Positions 25,901-37,900 of a stretch of DNA of 64,000 nt are shown in pieces. Below the pieces are notes generated by a model. The model did not search any database. It was not told where the DNA came from and saw only the letters and a program-made list of their open reading frames with translations. How positions within the stretch are numbered: the first letter of the stretch is position 1; each line of letters starts with the position of its first letter. The stretch lies in contig NC_134277.1 in NCBI RefSeq assembly GCF_949628215.1, positions 124,731,963-124,795,962 of the forward strand. The letters are read 5' to 3'. A program made the translations under genes and the position numbers. This DNA is from Phalacrocorax aristotelis (lineage: Eukaryota; Chordata; Aves; Suliformes; Phalacrocoracidae).

Positions 25901-28900
25901 GGCAGCAGGTCTTGGAAATACTGCGGAGATCTCCTAGCATTCAGAAGCAACGGAGTATTCTTAGCTCAAGGTTCACGGCTGTGAACTTTCTGTTTGTGGG
26001 CACGTTTCAAAATCTGTCATGGCCAGGTGAAGCAGAGTAGTCCAGAGAGTGTCACGCCCTAAATGAGAGCATGCCAAGCCAAATGCTGACCTTCCTTCAG
26101 CTTTAAATTGACCTTGGCGATCCCCCTCCTGGCTGACGCTGCTCCCTTCGGCACCGTGGCCAAGCTCGGGAGGCAGAGGGCGGCTCCCCGGGCGCCTCCC
26201 CTGCCAGGGCAGGCAGATACCAGCGTAGTACACTCCGAAGTGAATCGCGACAATCGGAATCAATAGGAAACGGTATATGAATCACTATTTAATGCACTCC
26301 AGGGTGAGTCATCCCGATTCAAACCAGCTTTCAGACCAGTACAATGTCAGTCAGCTCCTCGCACAGTTCGACATGAGTCAGATCTCAGCACCGAGTACAA
26401 TATGAAATGAGTCACCAACTAACACAGCGCCATGTGACTCCAATACCCAGTGCGAGTTGTCAGAGCTTCTGTGTGATATGAGTCACTTCATAGTACAGTA
26501 AAACGGGCTTTCTGGAGACCATTCATAATTAAGCACGATGCAACCAAGCACTCAGCAGGAGATGATGGGAGTGAGCAGAGCAATCTGCTATGTGCACTAG
26601 TTTCAGTGTTTGCATAGTAAAGAGGTTTGTAAGAATATTAGGCTAGAGGAAATCTTTTTATTGTGGTTTTAAAGCAAGCTGCATAAAAATAACTAGAAGC
26701 AAACCCTTCCTCTGACATTAGAGCCAGCCAAAGCAGGCCTGAAGCAGTGGTAGAACTCCCAGCACTGGAGAAGCCTGGGGTTTATTTTGTTTAGTTTTGC
26801 TTCTGAGACAGCTGATCGGGCAGCGTGAACTGACATACGCCCACCGAGGCTGACTCCAGCTGCCACGGCAGACAAGGCGAGTGATGCCGACCGCCTGTGC
26901 TGTGCAGAGGGGAAGGACTTGACAGTGATTTAACTTAATTGCAGTTTGCAGTGACCTGGTTTGTGAAGGGGATGGTCAGCATGGGATGAAGTTATATCCA
27001 TCCTTGCATTTGTACTGCTCTATGGTCATAGCACCCACGTAAACGGCTGGACCGGAGCGACAGGTTGCAGTTGTTGCTATTTCTATGCATCTGGTGAAAA
27101 ATTCTCTCGTGTCATTCCTGCATTACAGGAGAAATAATGACAGAGAGCGACCCTGCTAATCACATGTCAGAGTAATGTTTACAGTGAAGTCTCTTGTGAT
27201 AAAATCCAAAGTAATTATTTTCAATACTACCAGAGAAAATATAGGGCATCCCTCTAAAGAAAGGGAAAAAAAAAGCACAGAAATCCCACTGAAACTGCAA
27301 GTAACTGCATGTCTTAACAAGAAAGTCAGATTTTACTCAGAAAAATACTTTAGTGCAGGAAGCTTTTTTGCAGACAGCAGGCAGCCAAATGTGCAGCACT
27401 GAATAGCAAAAAAAAAAAGGAGCGGCAGAGATCTAAGGGTTCACCCTTGGTAGAAAAATACATCAGTTACAGGTGACAAGATCAAGGCACCATTACCTGG
27501 TACTATGTGTGTGTGATACATTTTCAGCCATTGCTTTTGAAACGTAAAGCAATGCTTTAATCTGAATAGATGAGCCCAGCTCCTCTGAGGTGCTGCTCCT
27601 CTGGAAAAATAAATTCAATAAAACAGGTAAAGGCACTCAATTTCTGGATGTTTTACATAAAAGCATCCCAGAATTGTTATTTAAACTCATAGAAGGATAC
27701 TACTTTCTCTCGCAATTTTATCCACTGAAGCCTTTGACAGACTCAGGTGCAGCAGTGACATAAGACGCTGCTTTATTCTGTGTGGCTGCCAGTCTCCTCT
27801 CTGCTAACCTCTGTCTTGCATTCGTAAACTCGCAACCATTTCAGTCACCCCGCTACAAGATGCCAAACCTCCAATTATACATAAAAAGAAAAACCTTCCG
27901 AGGAGCTCTTGCTCTTAGCTCACCGAGCGGGCAATCCAATAACTACGCCTAAAGCATGTGCGTATGTGTGGGTGAGCTCATTAACATATATTATAATTCT
28001 TCTCTATCTAAAATAGTACACTGCTTGATGCAGAAAGCCTGCGTGTCAAATTTGTCAATGAAGAGGAAGAAGCACGAGCATCAAGCTTCCCATTCATATT
28101 TCAGCTGACAAGAAACTGCCACAGGCTTTAGTGGGAGTACGTTGCAGCCCTAATTAATTTAGAAATCTAAATTAATAAAAATATAGATTCAGAGATTGCC
28201 TTTGAGCTCAACCCCAGTTGCAAGCCTCTTACGACATTAGTAGAAAGGACAGAATCTCTTTCTTCCAACTCGCTGGTTATCGTTACTGGCAGGGGGAGGT
28301 ATCCAAAGGGAGAGCAGCAATTGCGAGAGTTACCTAACCTCACCTAAAGCTCGCCGAAACCAATAGGTGGTTTTCATTGTTTTCATGGAGTTTGGATCAG
28401 GCCCAAAGTATTTACTGAAAAATAACTGGACTGTGATGATCCACATCTGTGCACTCACACAAGCTGTCGGGTAGCCTTACAGCGCAGGCCTTCACAGGCT
28501 GCGTGGTGACTGTGGGAGCTTCGTGCTGCGGCCGTGCAAGTCGGACCCAAGCACAAGTTAAGGCTGGCACACCTGCCTAATTGTAACGTGCGCAAGGAGT
28601 GCGCATTAGGTTTAAGTAACAATCTTTGCACTTCGAACTGTGAAAATGCCATTGTGCTTTAGCATAAAATGAGGATTAAAGTATAAAAGCTTTGACTACA
28701 ACCTTCTTTTCTATGTATTGTGTTTGGGGTTTTTTTATTTGGTTGGGGTTTTGTTTTAAATTTGACATTTGTAGCTTAGAATTTAAACATTCCTCCTTTG
28801 GGAAGGCTATTTTCTTTCTTGGCAGCACACCTTTCTTTCTATTGAGAGATTAGCAAATACTATAAATGTTACAATTAAGCCAAATATCATCTGAGGGGCT

Positions 28901-31900
28901 TTTAACCAGGGAAATGATTTTCACTCCTGACCTTCACAGTCCTTTGCATTCATAAGGTGAGATACAGAAACGCCTCATAATCTGAATGTCAGATAGGCAT
29001 GCTTTGGAGTGGAAAAGGTATGGTGCCGTACTTATTCCAGTACCTCATACATGACTCTTGAGGCATACAGTAGTTTTTCCCACTATTGTCACAGTTCACT
29101 TTTCAGATGCTTGCTTAAATCCCTGGACTTTTTTTTTTTTAATTACTTATTAGCATTGAGTAATATGAGCGTGTTCCTTTTCTATGAATCATAGATGCTA
29201 CTAGTTGGATAAGAAGCGAGAGCATGTGCCGTTATTTCTCCTCTATTTTTGGTTCATTGCTTTTTAGGGATATTTTTATAATAGACTAAATTTGTGATCA
29301 TTACATAGAAAAGGGCCTCTCTCTCTCTGGGAGATCCAGAAACTTCACACCTAGGTATCTGCATAGATGCTATATTACATTGACTTCAAACAGAGAACCA
29401 ACCAGAGACAAGCTGATAACCCAACTCCTACTCCCTTTTCTTAATTATTTAACTGGTGCTTTCCATGCAGGATACGGACAGTTCTGTGGATTCCTCCAGG
29501 CAGGACCCACTGTGCCTAGACAAGTTTCTTTATGTTTCAATGTGCTGATTAACATCGGGAGTGGAGAACATGGCCCTTCCAGAAGACTCCAAGGCTGCAA
29601 AATGGATCCAACTCTACACAGATTGCAGGTAGTCAGAGGAGACTTGTAAGTGGCCAGTCACTTGTAAGCAGTCAGAATAAACTTCCTGCAGATGCAGATA
29701 TGATCATGTAGGACAGTCTTCTGCACACAATTTAGTAGTTTGGAGATATTTTGTACATAGCTGAAAATAATCACCAGGGATGGATCAGGATCCTGCGTGG
29801 GCTGGCGTGGTCCTAAGGAGCACAGGCCAGCTGGGTGTAAGAACTGCACACTAAAGCACAATTCAGAGAGTCCCATCAGGCCTGTCAGCCTGACCTTGGT
29901 AGCGGGGAAGATTATGGAGTGGTTCATCTTGAGTGCCATCATATGGCACATACAGAACAACCAAGTGATCAGGCCCAGCCAGCATGGGTTTATAAAAGGC
30001 AGGTCCTGCCTGACCAGCCTGAACTCCTTCTGTGACCAGGTGACCTGCCTAGTGGATGAGCAAAAGGCTGTGGTTGTTATCTACTGGGACTTTAGTAAAG
30101 CCTTTGACAGTTTTCCACAGCATTCTCTTGGAGAAACTGGCTGGTCATGGCTTGGATGGGTGTACTCTTCTCTGGGTAAAAAACTGGCTGGATGGCCGAG
30201 CCCAAAGAGTTGCGGTCAATGGAGTTAAATCTAGTTGGCAGCCGGTCACAAGCGGGGTTCCCCAGGGGTCAGTATTAGGGCCAGTTCTGTTTAATATCTT
30301 TATCAGTGATCTGGATGAAGGGATCGAGTGCGCCTTCAGTAAGTTTGCAGTAGACACCAAGTTGGGCAGGAGTGTTGATCTGCTTGAGGGTAGGAAGGCT
30401 CTACAGAGGGATCTTAATAGGCTGGATCAATGTGCCAAGGGCAACTGTATGAGATTCAACAAGGCCAAGTTCTGGGTCCTGCACTTTGGTCACAACAACC
30501 CCATGCAATGCCAAAGGCTTGGGGAGGAGTGCCTGGAAAGCTGCCTAGCAGAGAAGGACCTGGGAGTGCTGGTTGACAGCCGGCTGAACATGAGCCAGCA
30601 GTGTGCCCAGGTGGCCAAGGCGGCCAACAGCGTCCTGGCTTGTATCAGGAATAGCGTGGCCAGCAGGAGTAGGGAAGTGATTGTGCCCCAGTACTTAGCA
30701 CTGGTGAGGCCACACCTCAAATGCTGTGTTCAGTTTTGATCCCCTCAGTACAAGAAGGGCATTGAGGTGCTGGAACGTGTCCAGAGAAGGGCAATGAAGC
30801 TGGTGAAGGGTCTGGAGAGCAGGTTTTATGAGGAGAGGTTGAGGGAACTGGAGTCTGGAGAAAAGGAGGCTGAAGGTAGACCTTATCGCTCTCTAGAACT
30901 ACCTGAAAGGAGGCTGTAGTGAGGTGGGTGTTGGTCTCTTCTCCCAAGTTACTAGTGATAGAGCGAGAGGAAACAGCCTTCAAGCTGTGCCAGGGGAGGT
31001 TTAGATTAGATATTAGGGAAAACTTCTTTACTGAAGGAGTGGTCAGGCATTGGAACAGGCTGCTCAGAGAGGTGGTGGAGTCACCATCCCTGGAGGTATT
31101 TAAAAGCCGTGTAGGCGTGGCACTTCAGGGCATGGTTTAGGAGGCACGGTAGTGTTGGGTTGACGGTTGGACTTGATGATCCTAGAGGTCTTTTCCAACC
31201 TTAATGGTTCTATGATTCTGTGGCTCTATGATCTGGTCCAGCCAACACCACCACTACAAGGACCTTTGCAGCACAAATTCCTGTTGCTATCTGGACACTG
31301 ACTGACTGTCCTGTTCAAGGATTCAGCTCCCCCCAGTGACTTGATAGTACCAAAATCAGATCCAGTTGACTACCCACACACCAGGAGAATAGCACCTTTA
31401 GTCCTTCCCTAACCATATTAACCAGAAAGTTGTAGTTTTTCTATTAAATTATGGCTACCCAAGCCCTCATCAAACAGGTGTAGGTGTCTCTGACAGTGCT
31501 GTCATCACTTTGGGCAATCAAACTGATATAATTGGACAGAGAGATAGATTTCATGTTATAGCCAGCAATTGGCTAAAACCGTACCCGGGCTGGGGTTAAA
31601 CAATGGTAGAGGTTAATGTCCTTTGGTTAAAGGTATCTCACCTCATTCCATCAGTAGTCTAAATGAACTTTTGGATTCCTTAGAAAACACGTACAAGATA
31701 GCAGTTCATCTCCAGTTTTTAAATCCCCTGTGTTTTCTTAAATCCGTTTTCAAACAAGGCACATATCTGGTCCAGACGGTGGGGACACGGAAGGCAGACC
31801 CCAGTTCTCAATGCGCAGAGAGCATCCAGCACTGAGGGTTCTCACAATTTGTTCATTCTCATAGCACCTTCTGAGGGGTCTGGAAATCTGAGAAGGTAAA

Positions 31901-34900
31901 GAAGGCAAAAGGGAGCACAGAGCAGTGAAATTTCCACTTCGGTGTGAGGGAGATAACCTAGAGAAAGAAAAGCAACTTTTCATCGCCTTATTCTTCCTCA
32001 GCAAGGCAAATTTTAGGGTATGGATCTCTCTTGTAGTACAGCAACCTAGTAAAGGAGTTTCAGGTAACAGGGAATTAAACAAGAGACCAGGGAGCATCCA
32101 AGGTTTTTGAAATCCAGGCGTATTAGGGGATAAACATATTACAAACTGGGTTGATGAACCCCTCTGTTAGGGCTCAGGGGGTAAATTCTCCCCTGGACCT
32201 TCCCTTCTTACCCTGAAGAAACAATATAACCTTGCCTGAGTCTTAAAGAGGGAAAGCACTAGAGCTCAGTGTGACTACCCAAGGTATCTGAGCTTGAACC
32301 TGTGAGATGTTGGTCTTCCTGAACTTGAAAGGCCCTCCATGAGAATAGGAGGAGAACAGCATCTCATAGGTCTGAATATTTAAGAATTTAAAGAAATATA
32401 TCTAAAAATCTAAACATACTTAAGGTACCTTGGGAAAAAAAACCATCCATCTCTAAATTTACATTATAGTCAAAACAGTAAGAGTTCACTCAAAGAATAA
32501 ATACAAAACTATTCAGAGGGGACATAGAGAACAATAGTTTATGCACACTGGTACACATTCACCTTCTTCATTCTCTTAGTAAGATGGAAAAAGTCATTTT
32601 CAGTGATAAGGTAAAACTCTCACTGTTTGTAACCATCTGTGTAAATGCATTCAGGAAGCAGAAGGAGGATTTTTAAACAAAACATTTATACAAATTTTGA
32701 AGAAAGGCACTTCAGACAATTCGTAACACCTCTGCTTAGCACCACCTGGCATTAAGTCCAACCCAAAATATGAAGTCACTTTTCTGTGCAGCATAAATAC
32801 AAGTACCAGATCGGGTCCTCAGCTGGTATCAGGAGCCCTTGTCGTCACTGGCCATAGCGATGTAGTTTTTCAGCAGTTGAAAATTTGATGCACACTACAT
32901 GCAATCAGCATGAACACTTCAAAACTGAACATATAAGAACTAGGATGGAATTTTCTCTCATCACAATGAGATCTTGATGTTCCAAAGAACACATCCTCTT
33001 TGTTTATGGACATACTTGATCAACCAGGGAAATAAAACAGAAAATACTTGACACTGGCCAGTAAAAACATCCATCTAAAACCAGATACTAATTGCACGCC
33101 ATGCAAACTGAAAACTTTAGGAAAGGAACACCTCCATCTTGTTTTTATTTCAGAGGGTCAGCTGACCAAATAAGCAACTGTCCTGGGAGGCTGGTGTGAC
33201 CACAAGCGGTATTTACCAACCGCCCTTTTCAAAGTGCACACCTGGTAATAAGGAACTGAATATTTTGGCTGATAGAAGAACATTTGCACTGATTTTTACA
33301 GAAAATGCACCTAGTTTATTATTTTTTAACTGCATTATAAAATTTTTCTACGAGGACAAATTGGTCAATTGCAGGTTCTTTCCCATTTCAATGCCATATT
33401 GACTAAAAAACAGCCTCCTGTCAGATTCCAGTGATCTACCTGACAGCGCCAGGTGTAGGAGGATGGCTGTGCACCTTGTTTTCCTCAGGAATGCACCCTT
33501 TTGTTCTACAGCCAAATAATAGCTCTGAACTATCCCTCACCCTTGAACGCATTTGCTTTTATACACACTTCAGCTCTCAGGGGTCCTTCAGCTCCGAAGT
33601 CTTCCAACTGATTGCTACAACTGATGTTTTCCCTGCCCAGCTCTGTACATGCATTTCTCTGTAGCATCATACTACTGGTTTAAGAAAACAGAGACCATTA
33701 TTTAAGCATCGCAGTCAGGTTGTGGGGACAAGTTTAGGCCACCTCTTGTGCTGCTTGTGAAATGCAGCAGCTGGCAGGGGAGCGACACCCATGTGCCTGT
33801 CATCCTACTTCCCCACTCCAGCACCTGTGGGTCTGCTGTATGTATTCTCAGGTAGGATAGGGACAAAAAATACTTAGCTAAACATAAGCATCAACATATG
33901 TAACTCCCTTTAACAACTTTAAGGTAAGCTATTAGCTCAAAATGCTGTTCATGATTCAGATTTTTCACTATTAAAACAACTTGATCACCCACAATAACAG
34001 TCTAGAAAACAAGGAAAGCTGTCTTGCAGAATTACTTCTTGCAGAATTACTGTCTTGCAGAATTACTTCCACTGGTTTCGATTACAGTTGGCTGAGGCTC
34101 TGCAGCCTAATACTGTTGGATAAAAAACCTGAAGAGGTCACCAATCACTGGTACCATGTACTATAGCAGTTGGATTCAGAGGTGAATAATTCTTCAACAA
34201 ATACGTACTGTAGTCTCATCATTGATACAAAGAACATGGGCACTAGATACTCCCAACGGTTTCACACCTACTGCATGACCCAGTCAGACCATCTGATGTT
34301 CCAAATTAACAACCATAACATTGTGTGAAGAGAAGACCTTTTTATCGGGAGATCTAAAAAGAAGTCCCTCTCCTTTTTGCCCTGAGCACCCAAAGCCTAC
34401 TGAAGGCAAAAAAATAGCTGCCTCCATTCCACAGATACACAAGGCAGTCAAGCAATTGTTTAAATTGTTGCTAATGTAGGTTGCACTGTAAAGAAGCAAG
34501 GAATTTTGTAAATTCCTACAAATAATATTCACTGGAGTTGTTGATAAATCTACTGTCCCTTCCTGCACACAGCGCAACTCAAACCAGTGATTTGAGCAGT
34601 TGCCTGCGAGGGCTCATTCCACAGCTATGGTGGCTGCAGCAAGAAGCAGCAAAGTGTGATGCAGGACTTCAATGACCCATAATGAAATTCTGGATATACT
34701 AGAGGTAGCAGAAAAACAACTACAGATGTAAAATAAGGCTTTTCTGTTTGCATCCCTTAGTGGCTCTGTCATTAGCTCAATGCACGATCTCAGACAACTT
34801 GCTTCATCTCTAGTTTTTTTTCCATAACACCTTCCAAGATCATTGCACTTCCCTGCTTACAGCCACACTCAGATAGTCTCAATGCTTTTCAAGGAAGTTT

Positions 34901-37900
34901 TCTTTGAAAAGGAATCCTTAGATGACTTGCACGAACTCCGTGTCTGTGCCTTTGCCGCTATTCCAACCAAGGAGCAGTTTATGGGAGAGCAAAAGCAGCA
35001 GGTCGGGAGCTCATGGTAAACTTTTTGTATCACCATGCACAGCTACAAAATTGCAGGGTTTGTGTTTCCCTGGTTTATTTTTTTCTTTTAATTACATCTT
35101 TTTTTAAAAAGCAATAGAATTCTAGAAAGCCAGTGTATATCCATGAATAAACATATGAAATTACGACATATCCTCTAGGCAGAGCCTATGTCTTACTGTG
35201 CGTTCAGGCCTCATGCCTGGCATGAAACGGTGTCAGTACAATCACGACCGCGATATACATTTGCAACAAACTGTGCTGCAAACATGAACATTTTAGCTTT
35301 ATTTTGCAATTCTAGTTAGAGGATGAACCACAAAAACCTAGACTTTTACTGCAAGACATCCATTTCTGCAGATTAATCACTCTTATGTGGCAAACGGGAG
35401 TTGGTCCAGGTAGAAAGGTATATAGAACGATGTGCTTGAGGACAGTTTGGTTTAGAGCCAGAGCTGCATTAAAACACACACAACCAAACAAAACCTCAAA
35501 ACACAGAAGAATGAAGTTAGAAGAACGACGCTGGGATGGATCGCTTACTCATTCGCTTGTTCTGTGAACCTGGACCAGCCTGTTATGCTTTTGTCCTATG
35601 GGTCTTAATACTACCCGTGCCAAAGGAGTTTCTACAACTTAGTAATAACCTGCACCACTGCTCAGCTCTCTACCTTGCCATCCTATAAAATCAAGCCTAG
35701 ATTTTATTTAGCCCAAGCTAGCTCATTATTTATCTCTGAAAAAAATAGAACAATAGATCATCATAACCCTTCACTGACCAGAAGATCAACGTGCTTCTCA
35801 GTTCCCCTTTCTAGATTAAGAACCCAAACTCCTACAGTTTTTCTGTGTAAACATCTTGTCAGATGTTTAGATAGATGCTTTGTCTTTCTTGGAATGTGAT
35901 ACCCATGGAACTTGCCCAGAGGAGTACATTACTTCCTGTGTCTTACCACAGTATTCCTGCGAATACACTAACGAAAGTCGCATCTTAGTTCGTGATCCAC
36001 TCCAAACCTCTACTGAACACGGCATATGACTATCAATTGCTGCAGGAAATACATGCATGATAATCACTAAACAGCTCTGTAATTCCAAAGCCTGGGCTGT
36101 CTTTAAGCCAACAGATATATTCCAGTCCTTTTTCTCTTATTTCCCATTACTCTAATACAGCTCTGCTATCATGAAAGCATGCTTTATCTGCTAAAAATAA
36201 AATCTTTCAAAACAAATCTTCATCACATAAATGACCAAAAACTACTTATTCAATGAGAAAATGTGTATACATCTGCCAAATAAAAATGAAAGTGCATCAC
36301 TTAATCTGGAAAATTGTGTCTCAAATTTTTGTATTGCTCAATCCTTCATTTTCCATAAACTGTGTGAGAAATCATGCAACGATGAACATTCATAAAAACC
36401 TGTAGTACCAGAAAACTTCTGAGGTGTGTGATTCACAAGTGGAACAAAGAACATAATGCTGCTGGGCAGTGTTTGCCATACGGCTACCTACATACTATTC
36501 CCTTGCATTAAAGACGTCAAAGGACAATTCCGAAGAAAAACCTGAAATGGTAACAGTGGATCCAGAAAGATATTTTTAAATTAAGCCACAGTGGGATGAG
36601 ATGGGGAGGATGAGTGTACTCTTCCTATTTCCACCATCCTTTACCTTTCTCCTTGGAAAAAAACCAAACAGGAGCCAGCTTTTCTACTCAGGCCACCATC
36701 AGTTCCATTGTAATATGGATTAGAGGTATGAATGTGTGAACTAGCCACAGGAAAGATCTCAAAAGTAAGAGTGGATAGATTAGGCTCTATAAACTGCACA
36801 TATCTGAATCCAAGTTACAGCTTCCTAATCAATAATAATTGTTTACTGTCCAAAGAAGCCTGAAATATTTTAGATATATTGTCATTCCATTCCAGTAATG
36901 CTTTATTTGCTAATACTCTCTAATCATCTACTCTCATAATCTAATAATCTAAAACATATGAAGATGCTTTATTTTAGAAAAGATAGGTGTCTGGAAGGAA
37001 ATCAGTACCGAGGGGTTCATTCTATTCCTATGAAGGAAAGAAACCTGAATCTACAAATGTATACTACACTTCACATTTGTTCTTCCACATTTTGAAACGA
37101 GAAAGGTTGTGGGTTTTTGGAAGCTATGGTCGTCTTCTGATTTTCTATTTCTGGGCATTTATGTATTGCGTGTCAGATTAGATCTACTGGGTTACAAAAT
37201 GGGTTATAATTGCTATCTGCACTATTCTTATATTTTATTCCTGCTACAAAACAGTTGCATCTTCTGCTGAGCATGTTGTGCATTTTTCTCTTGGGAGAGT
37301 GGGTGGTTCTCAAAAAAAAAAAAACTATTAAGCTCTGTAAGAGAAAAACAAATTCAGCAGAAAAAAATCCAGCACATTTAATGCTGCACTCTGCTAAAAT
37401 AATCTCCTTTCTTCTCCTGACACTTCTGTGGAGTCTGTGACATCGTCTCTGCATTCTCCCCCAAGTTACAATAGTAATTCCTAAACCCAGCTAAACGTTT
37501 TAGAAAGGAAGGCAACTTTTAACCCTCCGGTATTCAGCTCAACAGATTTTTTTTTTAATTGATAATTTATTATCAGACTTGAAACAAAGAACTCAAAACC
37601 TGTAGCAGCTAATTTTAGTTCCGCTACAATTGTCGTGGCCTCAAAAGAAGGTTTAGCAACCTGAAAAAACCTACACACAAAGTGATCTTGTGACACAGGA
37701 GGGTGACTAGTTATGTAACAAGAAATCAAATACAATCAAAATGCAGAAAGACGTACTCCTCTTTGTACAAGCTGGCATTTCATCTGTAAAAAACATCTGT
37801 CACTGAGGTATGGCACAGCCCTCAGCATAATAGGGAGAGCTTTATAGGTGCTGTAGAGCAAGTTTGATGCTCAGAGAGACAGGTCAGAAAGGGACAGGGA

